Of a stretch of DNA of 64,000 nucleotides, positions 35,400-46,800 are shown in pieces. Where the stretch lies: contig KV748201.1 of NCBI GenBank assembly GCA_001692895.1, positions 1,984,001 to 2,048,000 of the forward strand, read 5' to 3'. Numbering within the stretch: position 1 is the first letter of the stretch; each line of letters begins with the position of its first letter. The notes beneath the pieces were generated by a model. The model saw only the letters and a list, made by a program, of their open reading frames with translations, was not told where the DNA came from and did not search any database. Source of the DNA: Cenococcum geophilum 1.58. Lineage: Eukaryota; Ascomycota; Dothideomycetes; Gloniales; Gloniaceae. The position numbers and the translations under genes were made by a program.

Positions 35400-37700
35400 A
35401 CTAATTAATACGGTTGTAAATATCCTCTATAAAGAGCTTTATAATCTTTAGCAGAAGACAGTTATCTTTAGCCTATAGAAGTTAGATCTAGAGTTTAAAG
35501 ATGTTTAACTCTTATAGGGCTATAAGGCAATTAGCTAATATACCCCTCTACTTTGCTAACTAATAGAAGGATTATTAGTATAATTAAGAACCGATAAATC
35601 GCGAAATCTGCACCTAGGGCGGGTTATTCTTCTTACGTCTATCCTTTTATTAGGCCGCGCTTAAAGCTCTACTAACTATTTTACTTGGCTTCTTGGTCTT
35701 TATCTTTAAGGCATAGGTATAAAGCGTTAGGTTCTATTACTACTTTATAGACTAGGGCTTATTAATAGATATACGGCGCTTAACTACTAAAAGATAGAAT
35801 TAGCTGAACGCTTTAAGGAAGGTTATAATACTAGTAGTAAATATACTGGCACTAACGTTATTAAAGACTTATCTCTAATTAATATCCGCTTTTAATAATA
35901 TCTATATTATATATAATAATTTTAATTACCTTAAGCAAACGCGATATTAGTTAATTAGAGACACTAATATTTTCTATTTCTATACTACTAGAAAGCTTAT
36001 CCGCGGATCTTATATTCCCCCTAGTAGCCTTTTTTAAAGTATACTATATAACTAAGTATAACTTTGGATTAAGGATATTACTAAGGTGCTAGGTAATATA
36101 TATAATAGCGTTTAAAATTAGATATCTATTTTTATAATTGCAGATACTCTCTAAAGCACATATCCGGCCGCTATAAATAGTATTTTTAAATCTAATACTA
36201 AATTTAAATATCCGCGTATACCTAAGATTAATATTCTACTATTTATAAAGATAACCTATATAAACCTAGGCCCTATTATAGAAAGCGAGGCTTTTATAAA
36301 TAGTAACTACTACGTACTTAAGACGATCTTCCTAGAGCAACTACAGCTTAATTACGATAATGATTTTTAGGACCGATTATATCTAGTATATAGTAATTAA
36401 AAAACCGTAAAGCTTATTTATACCTATAAGCGGGAGCGGGCGGAGGCTATACTCTTATATAATAGCTACTGTTAGGTATTACCTATTCTAGGTCTTTGGC
36501 ACCTCTAGTTAAACTTCTTATATATAATTATAAAGACTTTCTTTAGTGGTAAGTAATATACATAGTAGTACTCTACGCTCTATACTTATATAAATTACCT
36601 TAAGCAACAAAATATTCCTATAGAGCGCCCTCCCTTTTACTATTTTAAGGAGCTAGTACTACACAGTTTTAATACCTATATTATTGCGCTCTTTTTAATA
36701 TATATCTATAATAGGCTTAATATCTATAAAGAAGGTATAGTTAAAAGATATATTAGATCCTTAACGCCCAAGCAGTTTCTATAGCATATTAAGGATATCT
36801 ACGCAGTGGGTTTTAGCTCTAAAGTCGGCCGTAAGGCTAATAAATTGGTTCCTCCGCAGACCTCTACCCGCGGAGGTTCTTAGATTATAAATTAATTACT
36901 TATAAAACCCAGCTCCACTACTATAAGCCAGCCTACTTAGATTATTAATATAAAGTTCTTTAATTATATTTAGTATCTATAGGTGGTTAAAATATATAAA
37001 GTGTTAAAATACGCTATTAAGTATGCGGATATCGGCCTTTTAAAGCGTATAATTGCCTACCTTTGCCTTTACTTTACTGGATTAAGAAGTAATAACTATA
37101 TATCTAAAATAATGTACTTTTGGAGGTTAATTATAATGGAGGCGTATAATCTAGTACTTTAGTAGGCTATACTTATAAATAGGCTAATTAATAATCGCGG
37201 AGAGCTAAATAGCTTTTTTAAAGCTGATCGACTCAATAAACTACTAAATCTTTAACTAAAGGAGTTACTCCAATTATGTGGAAACTTAACCTTTAGAGTA
37301 GACTCTCTATTTAAGTGGAGTATTTTTACTATAAACTATACTGGACCTCTTCGTGCTAAGTTTAAGGATGCGTTTAGTAAGCGGACGATATCTAATTATA
37401 TAATTAAGTCTCCTATAGTTAATATCTAGTCCCTTACAGATATAATTACTAAGGATTTAATTATACGTTAGTGTATATAGGACGTTAGGTTTAAAGTACC
37501 TACTATTCTTTAACTTAGATTAGAGCGGCTTTTATAGGGCGGCATTACTAATTTTAATATGCGGATGTCTTATATTAGCGGTTTACTATATAACCCTTAT
37601 AAGGACGGATTTAATAAGGCTACAGATAATATACTAGAGGACTTTTAAATGCTTAGGCTTATAGTACATTTCTATCTTAATATATTAATTAAGTTCTTTT
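35400..37700 (+). pseudogene. DUF6589-type fungal gene, RIP-killed
   Basis: One plus-strand frame can be followed for over 2 kb through many TAA/TAG. Readable blocks include NNFNYLKQTRY (about 35925), FYFYTTRKLIRGSYIPPSS (about 35975-36030), YPAAINSIFKSNTKFKYP (about 36165-36215), LGPIIESEAFI, LEQLQLNYDNDF, PILGLWHL (about 36485), VLKYAIKYADIGLLKRIIA (about 37005-37060) and ADRLNKLLNL. Their order fits the fungal DUF6589 proteins as I remember that family: long proteins of unknown function, often multicopy and near repeats. I infer that this copy was part of a repeated, probably mobile unit, since it has been RIP-mutated. Function unknown. Confidence 0.65.
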
Positions 37701-38399
37701 TATTAATATTAACTCTAGCCAGCGTATAATCTTCTTAGTGCGTAGTATATAACGTAGTAGTAAGCTGTTTTATAATGCGGATATATAAATATCTTCATCT
37801 TAGCTTATACGGATATTATAATATTAATTAAGTATATCTATTAAATATAAGGTAGAGACTTAATTCCTATATATATAGTAGCAAAAAAGTAAGAGCTACT
37901 ATTTTATTATTATAAACTAGTAATAATAGCCAACTCGTAGCAATAGCTAATTTATATCTACCTATATTTAATATCTAGTAGCCTAGCATTACGTATAAGT
38001 ATAGTAATACCACGCCTTAGGAACGCAAGCTTATCCTTTATCTTACTTAGAGAATCTTTAAACTTATTAAACTGGCGATCTATAGCTTAAATATCTTTCG
38101 CTATATTAGTTACCTATTTATAAACTATATTAACGCGCGTAGAAACAGTAATTATTAAATACACCCTAATAAATTTAATGCTAGTAAAAGCGGTAGCAGC
38201 ACCTGGCGTGCTAGCAATTAGTAAAAGAGTTAGAGGAGTAGTAGTAGAGTAGGTGCCTCTACGGCTACGCGTACTACTATAAGTGGGAGTCTTAATAGGG
38301 GGGGAGGCCTTAGAAGGGGGGGGAGGCGTAGTAGCGCGGGCGGGGATGGTGCGAGAATAAAGCTATGCGGATATTAGTAATATCCGTATTATTAACACG

Positions 38400-39500
38400 C
38401 GGATATTATACCTTCTTAGTAGGTGTTTTAGCTAGACTATTAGCAGAAGCTAACTTCGTATGTTTTTTGCCCTAAGGTATAACCGGCTCTGGATTTAGTA
38501 AACTTTTTTATATATATGTTAGCTGATAGAATAACAGTATACTATTAGCACGTACCTTTCCGCACAACCTGCCACCTATATAACATCTTAAGCACGCACC
38601 CCTAAAATGAGGCCTAGAGTCCTTCTTATAAACGCGACATTTATAGCTATACTTCTTATATAGAGTATATAGCGGGTTACGCAGCTTACTAAAGCTACCC
38701 TTAATATTCTAAACGTGTATTAATATCCGCTGGCGACTTTCCTTTATGTTCTTCCAAATACTAGCTTTTAGAGTGTACCATTTATTCGCTAACGGCACTT
38801 AGATAGGAAGGCGCTTGTTTATATTTGTAGTACTATAGAGATTGCAAGGGCTATAGAGATTATAAGGACTATAGAGATTGTAAAGGCTACGGAGATTGTA
38901 AAAGTCAGCGTTATTAAGATCTTTATCTTTACCGCTGTCTAAAGATTCGCTATCTAAAGAAACCTTATAAATATTTAGGTCACTATAAGAGGTAAATTAG
39001 TAGACAAGATATTAAAATAGTATAACTAACACATACGATTTAATGGCTATCTTAGCCTTCAGATTTATATTAGCAGCCTTTTTAGCCTGCTTTTTAAGAA
39101 AAGAAAATAACTAAGTTTTATTAAGCCTCCTTTTAGAAGTATTAGGTGGCAGTAGTAGAGAGGCAGATAGTAAAGAAGCGGATAGTAAAGTGGTTTACGG
39201 CAAAGATGCAGGTAAAGGAAAGGCAGGTAGCGAAAAGGTACGCGGATTTTTAGCGGATTTTGCTCTATCTATATTTTTGTTATCTACTAAATCCTATAAA
39301 GAGCGCTTCGGTATATATTTTCTATAATTATATTAGCTATAGGTACAATTTAGTATTAAAAAGCTTACTCTTTAGAAATAGAGCCTAAAGGTTTAGTAGA
39401 AGCAGCTATAGCGTGCTTAACAGCATCCTTATTTATTTCGCGTATATTAAGCTCCTTAACTGCCTAGCTGCTGTTATTTATATTAATATCGTTTATAGGT
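38400..39500 (-). pseudogene. Cys-rich fossil ORF, copy 1 (unknown family)
   Basis: On the minus strand a frame with few stops covers the left half of unit 1. The most protein-like part, about 38720-38530, reads KGSFSKLRNPLYTLYKKY, then SYKCRVYKK and RPHFRGACLRCYIGGRLCGK, with five Cys over about 30 residues, which could bind zinc. Upstream is a Ser/Asp-rich stretch with NLYS-type repeats (about 38890-38830). I do not recognise the family. Confidence 0.45.
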
Positions 39501-40349
39501 GTAAATAAAGGCATTATAGATAGAAGAATACTAAGGGATAGTAGATAAAACAATAATAATAAAGTTTATAGTGCGGTGCTATAAGGTAAAAGGTTAGTAG
39601 AGGAAGAAGAGGTGCGGAGGTTAATTAAAGGTAAATATCCACGCTACCTATTTTATTAAATTAGCTTACTAATAAATAATTGCTACTATAGTGACTTACC
39701 TTAGTAATTATTAACGGTGCGGATATATAAATATCTTTATCTTAGCTTATATGGATATCTTTATCTTAGCTTATACGGATATTATAATATTAATTATATC
39801 TATTAAATATAAGGTAAAGACTTAATTCCTATATATATAGTAGCAAAGAGGTAAGAGCTACTATTTTATTACTCTAGACCTATAATAATAGTTAACCCAC
39901 AGTAATAGCTAACCTACAGCAATAGTTAACTAGTATCTACTTAAATTCTATATCTAGTAACCCGGCGTTGCGTATAAGTGCTGTAATACTACGCCTTATA
40001 AACGCAAGCCTATCCTTTATCTTACTTAGAGAATCTTTAAGCTTACTTAACCGGCGATCTATAGCCTAAACATCTTTCGCTATCTTAGTTACCTATTTAC
40101 GAACTATATTAACGCGTGCGGAAATAGCAATTACTAAATACACCCTAATATTCTCCGTGCTAGCGGGAGCGGTAGTAGTACTAGAAGTAGTACTAGGCGT
40201 GTTAGGAATTAGTAAAAGAGTAGAAAGAGCAGCGGTAGAATAGGTGCCCCTATAGCTGCGCATATTACTATAAGTAAGAGTTTTAGGGGAAGGGGAGGTC
40301 TCTAGAGGGGGGATAGTGCGGATATAAAGCTATACGGATATTAGCAATA

Positions 40350-41450
40350 TCCGTATTATTAAGATATAGATATTATACCTTCTTAGTAGGCGTTCTAGCT
40401 AGACTACTAGCAGAAGCTAATTACGTACGTTTTTTGCGCTAAGGTATAACCGGCTCTAGTTTTAGCAAACTATCTTATATATGTGTTAGCTAATAGAATA
40501 ATAGTATACTATTAGCATATACCTTTTCGCATAACCTACCACTTAAGCAATATTTTAAGTACGCACCTCTAAAATATAGCCCAGAGTTCTGCTTATAGAC
40601 GCGATATTTATAGTCTTACTTAACGCATAGAGCGTATAGTAGATCGCGCAGTATACTAGAGCTGCCCTTAATATTTTAGATATAGGTATATATCCGCTAG
40701 TGAGTTTCCTTTATATTCTCCTAAGCACTAGCTTTTAGGGTGTACTATTTATTTACTAACGGTACTTAAATAGGAAGGCGCTCGTTCGTGTTAATATCCA
40801 ATATTATAGCTTAGGCCGTCTATATACTGCAAAGCTTATAAGGGCTGTGGAGATTATAAGAGAATAGAGGAGGGCTTTTAGGAGAGTTGGCGTTATTAAG
40901 ATTATTCTTTTTATCGTTGTTTGGGGTCTCTAATATTTCTATTGGGTTACTATAAGAGGTAAATTAGTAGATAAGACACTAAAAAAGTGTAGCTAATATA
41001 TACGATTTAAAGGCTATCTTATACTAAAAATTTTACGCAGCAATTCTATTAGCCTACCTCTTAAGAGAAGTAAAAGTACGGCAAGGATTAAACTCCTTAG
41101 AAGTAATAGGCGACGAAGAAATAAGTAGCTTAAAGGTAGGCGGCGAAGAGGTAAGCGGTAAAGAAGTAGGCGGCAAAGAGGCAGGCAGTAAAGAGGTAAG
41201 CGGATTTCCGGCGGATTTTGTAATAACCTTATTATAGTGCTCTGCTAGATCTAACAAAGAGTGCTTTAGTACGTATTTCCTAAAATTATATTAGCTATAG
41301 GTATAATTTAGTATTAGAAAGCTTACTCTCTAGGTAGAGATTCTAAAGGATTAGTAAAAGAAAGAGCGTCCTTAAAAGCGTCCTTAATTATTTTATCATT
41401 AACGTCGCGCGTATTAAGTTCCTTAACTAAATAGCTATTGGATATATTTA
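40350..41450 (-). pseudogene. Cys-rich fossil ORF, copy 2
   Basis: Duplicate of the minus-strand frame in unit 1, more heavily altered (for example CATAACCTACCACTTAAGC where copy 1 has CACAACCTGCCACCTATAT). A 67-codon open frame at 41054-41257 covers a Pro/Leu/Ser/Thr-rich low-complexity part of it. Family unknown. Confidence 0.4.
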
Positions 41451-41879
41451 GAGGTATAAAAGAAGTATTATAGATAGTAGTATGCTAATAGATAGTAGAT
41501 AAAATAACAATAATAAAGTTTATAGTGTAATATTATAAGGTAAGAGTACAGAGGTTAATTAAGGTAAATATCCACGCTATAGATTTTATCGAATTAGCTT
41601 ACTAACAAATAATTACTATTATAGTAACTTACCTTAGTAAATATCAACTACCTTTTATACGCTTATTTGTAACGCGCAAATCCTTTATAGTTAAATTACT
41701 ACTAATTAAAGTAAGTAGGCGCTATCTAGTTAACTTACAAAGTAACATTAATATAAAATTACCACTTAATTAAGGTACTGAAAAAGGGTTATAAGCGGAT
41801 ATCGGGTTCACTTAGTAAGCGGATTTTTTTACTTTTAAAGTGCGCAGATATGTCCTTTTATTTTCTCTTACTATGAGGT

Positions 41880-42800
41880 AGATCTAATATTGGCTAAGAG
41901 GCTTAAGGTATAGTAGCCTAAGAAGAATAAATAATATCTAGTTAAGAGGATTATAAGACACTTAAACTAAATAGCTAATATAATATAGGTTCTACGGGTT
42001 TTAGAAGCTTTTAGTATAAACCCTAGTATCTTTTTAGATAAGAATCTAATAGACTATTTAGATGCGTATATAGAGATTAACAATTAATACCCGGATATTA
42101 ATTAGAGCTCTACCCTAGTCTTAGTTAAGTTAATAAATAAGTAAAACGCTAAGGAATATTAAATACTAACCTGCTAAAGCTGCGTTATATCTAAAGCCGA
42201 GGGCGGAGATTAAGCACTAGGCCGTAGGTTCTAAGCTATACCTAGTTTAGAGAGCGGAGATTAAATATTAGACTGTAAATTCTAAGCCATACCTAATTTA
42301 AAAGGCGGGGATTAAGTATTAGCACGCGAATTCTAAACTGCGCCCAGTTTAGAGGGCGGAGATTAAGTATTAGCCTATAAACCCTAAGCCTTAGAGTTTC
42401 CTAGGAGCGGAGATTTAGTATTATAACTTAAATCCTAAGCCTTAGAATTCTCTAGGAGCGGAGATTTAATGCTATATTACGAATTCTAAATTTCTAGATT
42501 TCCTACTACCTAGGAACTAGTGCTACGGTGCAGATCTTAAACTTTAGAAATTTTCGTAATCGGAGATCTAGTGCTATATTGCGAATATTAAACCTTAGGC
42601 TTATCTAAAAGTTAAGACTTAGTATTACACTATAAGCTTTAATACTTAGACTACCCTAAGGATTTAGATTTAATGCTGCGCTATAAGCTTTAATATCCGG
42701 ATTACTCTAAGGGCTAAGACCTAATACTATGCTATAAGCTCTAATATCCGGATTATTTTAAGGGTTAAGGTATAATACCTAGCCTATCCTAAAGACTAGT
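41880..42800 (+). pseudogene. Fossil gene encoding a 17-residue tandem-repeat protein
   Basis: From 42186 a plus-strand frame shows about 11-12 units of 51 bp, exactly 17 codons. Each carries GGAGAT followed by TAA or TTA, and a second TAA about nine codons later. A typical unit reads GD*VLAYKP*ALEFPRS; the stops fall at the same places in successive units, as expected if they were CAA (Gln) codons hit by RIP. Later units read YKL*YPDYSKG. Upstream (41880-42180) is a non-repeated part with LEAFSINPSIFLDKNLIDYL. Not recognised. It ends before the LTR at 42876. Confidence 0.6.
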
Positions 42801-42875
42801 TTCTAATACTATAATATAGACTTAGATATCCGGGAGCTATAGAAAGTTAATATTTATTATTATAGTATAGACCCT

Positions 42876-43281
42876 TATAACAGAACCTTATAGTAAGTAC
42901 TATAATAGGCTTATTATTAAGCTAGGTATATAGGTAATATAAATTAAAGTTAACAACGTAATAATAACTGGTGGAGTGGTTGCCTAATAGATTAACTCTA
43001 ATTATATTCTAAGAATTACTATAAGGAAGGAACTATCTAGGTAGGGATTAAAGGTCCTTAAATATATAACCGTACTCCTATAAAATCCTTCTTATATATA
43101 ATATACGTATACTTTATCTACTCTATTATAGATTATATAGATTATATTATATAACCTTAGCTATTATTCCTCATTATATAGCTCTACTAGCTCTATTTTA
43201 AACTATGCTTAAATTAACTAACTAGCTTCTTTCGTCTCTTCTTTAAGTAGTTATAATATTGTACTTAAAGCATCCGTAATA
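42876..43281 (-). repeat. 3' LTR of the older Gypsy
   Basis: It starts TATAACAGAACC and ends GCATCCGTAATA in plus-strand order, RIP versions of TGTAACGGAACC and GCGTCCGTAACA. At 406 bp it is slightly shorter than the 423-bp LTRs of the nested copy. The polypurine tract is just to its right. Confidence 0.85.
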
Positions 43282-43421
43282 CTATCTCCCTCCTTTCTAT
43301 CTTTATCCTTAAAGATTCTAAATATCTCTAAGTTATTTACTAGAGGTATAATATCTATCTAATTAATTTAGTTAATATTATTGCTTATTATACCTAAAGC
43401 AATTTCTTCTTCTTTAACTGC

Positions 43422-43844
43422 TATAACGGAACCTTGTAGCAGGAACTACGATAGGCTCGTTAATAGGCTAGGTGTGTAGGTGAAGCAAGTTAAAGTTAAT
43501 AAAGTAATAACAACTAGTGGAGTGGTTGCCCAATAGATTAACTCTAATTATATTCTAAGAATTATTATAAGGAAGGAACTATCTAGGTAGGGACTAAGGG
43601 TCCTTAAATACACAACTATACTCCTATAAAATCCTTCTTATACGTAATATACGTCTTATATATAAGGTACGTAAGTTCCTCTTATTCCTCTCGTTTAATA
43701 TATAGCATATTATATAACCTCAGTTACTATTCCTTATTATATAGTTCTACCGGTTCTATCTTAGACCGTACCTAAATTAACTAACTAGCTTCTTCCGTCT
43801 CTTCTCTAAGTAGTCGTAATATTATACTTAAAGCGTTTATAATA
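43422..43844 (-). repeat. 3' LTR of the nested Gypsy
   Basis: Followed on the right by CTATCTCCCTTCTCTCTATC, whose complement is the polypurine tract next to the LTR. Ends are TATAACGG and TTTATAATA in plus-strand order. Confidence 0.9.
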
Positions 43845-46800
43845 CTATCTCCCTTCTCTCTATCTTTGTCTTTAAAGATTCTAAACATCTCTAAGTTGTT
43901 TATTAGAGGTGTAATATCTATCTAATTAATTTGGTTAATATTATTGCTTATTATACCTAAAGCAATTTCTTCTTTATATGCCTAACGTCGTGCTCGCACT
44001 ATTACTACGATATTATCTTTTAGTAAGATTATACTATCTCTATATTCTCGCTGTTTAAAAGAGGGGTTAGTTTATATTACGTTGGCGAACCCATCTTTAT
44101 AACAACCGTCCTTTTACTTAAAGTGCACTAAAGCAAATATTTATTCGTCCTATAACGTTTACTCTACCTCTAATGCTAAATATACGCGACCTATTACTCT
44201 TAATAGTCGTCTAGTTCCCTAATTAATTTATCTTAGGGTCTTGTGTTTAATCTGCTACTACACGGCTAGATAGTGAACTGTTTTAAACCCTTACTAAGTT
44301 AGAACGTTCTTATAATACGGAACAGAAGGCTCTAAATACTCAGATTACGGTGTCTACTTATTTACTTCATCTTAAGAAGGTTTATAAGAAGGTTTGTTTT
44401 AAGGAGTAGAAACTTATAAAATAAGGTTTATAGGAACTTAGCGATAAAAGAACGGATTCTCTTTTAATAGAGAAGGAAACAGATCCGAATAGCTCAGTAA
44501 CTACTCTTCTTAGGTCCCCCTTAGGTAACTCATTCTTTAGCGATCCTTCTTTATTAATACTACCTAACCTAATCTCTTCCGATACTCCTATACCTTTCCT
44601 ATAGCGTTCTTTAAATTCTCTAGTAGCTTCTAGGTAGTCTTAGTGTAACCTATCCACTTAACCTCGTACTATGTTTTATTGTTAATGTCCTTATAACTAA
44701 TAATCTTTAAAACTTACTATTTATCTTCTTCTTATCCTCTATATGTGTCTACTTTATAAACTAGTGGCTTAATATTCCCGTATACTGGCTCTAGTATTAC
44801 AATATACTATATAGGGTAGATCTTTATTTTAGCTAGTAGGTTTAACTTAAACATAACTAGTAAAATCCTTTATATAATTTTAAAAGGTCTTAGTCTAATA
44901 TAGTCCAACTTCTTACTTAGTCGTTAACTCTTAAAATTTTTGTATAGTAGCTATACTTTATCTCCCTCCTTAAGATCTAGTCCCTTAGATCTCTTAGCAT
45001 TATAGTACTTTTTTATTCTCTTTTATACTTTCTTTACTGATTCTATAAGGTCTATATAAAGATTAATTAACGTTTTCATTCTCTCTTTAGCTATACTACT
45101 CATTTTCTTTACTTACTATAGTAATAATAATGTTCTTGGCTTATATCCATAATTCGCCTTAAATAGTAATATACTTATCCCTTCTTAAGGTGCTATATTA
45201 TATGTAAACTATATAACTAGTAATAGCGATACCTAATTATTCTATGCATAATTAATATAATGCCTTAGATACTGTTCTAGTGTCTAATTTAATCTTTTTA
45301 TTTAACCGTCTATCTGTAGATAATATACGGTAAAAGTTACTACTTAAACTTCTTACTCCGCTAAGAATACTTCCCAGAATGCTGCTATAAATCTTAAATC
45401 TCTATCTAATATAATCTTACTTAGTGCTCTATATCTTATAAACACTTCCTTAATATAGATTCTAGCGATATCTTCCGCTAAGATTTCTTCTATATATGCT
45501 ATAAAGTATCCCTACTTTATAAGCTTGTCTACTATTACTAAAATCGCGTTATAATCTTATCCGGTAATAGGATCTTTTAACTTTAGTAACTTAATAATAA
45601 AGTCCTATAATATAACCTCCTATAGTCTTTCTAGTATTTAAATAAGTTATAGCCCTCTATATAGCTTATACCTCATTAGTTTATTTCTTTAGCAATCTAA
45701 ATATTCCCTTATAATTTTTCGCGCTAAGCTTTAGATTCCATTAATAATATACTCCTTTTAGAGTCTTAATACTAAGCCTATAGCTCCATTATGTCCCTAA
45801 GTTAGTCCCTTATAGAAGTCTTCTATAAACTGCTCTGTTATACTTCTTAGGATATACTTTACTTCTTAATTTTCGTATATATCCATCTACGGATCTTCTA
45901 ATTATACTTTTAAAATCCTTTACGCCTAAAAGCTTTTTGGTATCTTATAAACTCTTTCTAGTTCTTTCTAAGTTATTATAATTTTTAGATAATTATATCT
46001 AATTAGTCCGTCTATATCTTTTTGCAGTAAAGCCCCTAATGGCTTTTTATTACTTTATAGTTTAGCTTTATAGCTTAGAGCATCTGCCCGCGTGTTATCT
46101 ATACCCTTAGTGTACTAAATCTTAAAATAGTATTCTGTAAGCATCTCCGCCTATCTAACCTATCTTTAATTAAGTTCCTTTATAATTAGGAATCCTATTA
46201 GGTTCTTATAATCCATCTTAACTATAAATAGTTTCTTTATGCCTTATAAGAATGCTCTCTATTCCTTTAATACTATAACTATACCTAATAACTCCTTATT
46301 ATAGATNTNATAGTTTAACTCTANTAGTGTTATCTTCNAACTATAGTATNCNACTAGGTGCTATCCNTCTTAATANCTNTATATAAAGTATACCCCTAGT
46401 ATATAATCTAATATATCCGTCTTTATAACCGTTTCTAGTTCTAGTTAATAGATTTTAAAAACTGGCTCTTAGGTAAACAACTCTTTAACTTTCTTAAAAA
46501 GTTCTCTCTATTCCTTTCCCCATGCCTATAGTTTTTCTTTCTTTATTAATTGCGTAAATAGCTTAATATCCTTTAACTATTGCGCTATAAACCTTCTATA
46601 GTAATTACAAAACCCTAGAAACGATCTTAACTACATAATATTCTTTAGTTCTTACTAATTTACTATAGCCTTAATCTTTTTTAGATCTATACTAAGTTGG
46701 CCTAGTTTAATAATAAATCTAATAAAATTGGTCTTCCTAGTAAAGAACTCGTATTTCTTAATTGCTACTAGCATCTATTCTTCTTATAGTCTCCTTAAGA

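Larger units (their letters stand above)
37772..41645. repeat. Tandem duplication of a 1.94-kb unit
   Basis: Unit 1 (37772-39714) and unit 2 (about 39717-41645) are colinear direct copies, both starting GCGGATATATAAATATCTT and ending near CTTACCTTAGTAA. They differ mainly at C/T and G/A positions, plus small indels such as an extra GGATATCTTTATCTTAGC stretch at about 39750. Each contains the 19-bp inverted repeat CGGATATTAGTAATATCCG (38368-38386; GCA-loop version at 40335-40353). Confidence 0.88.
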
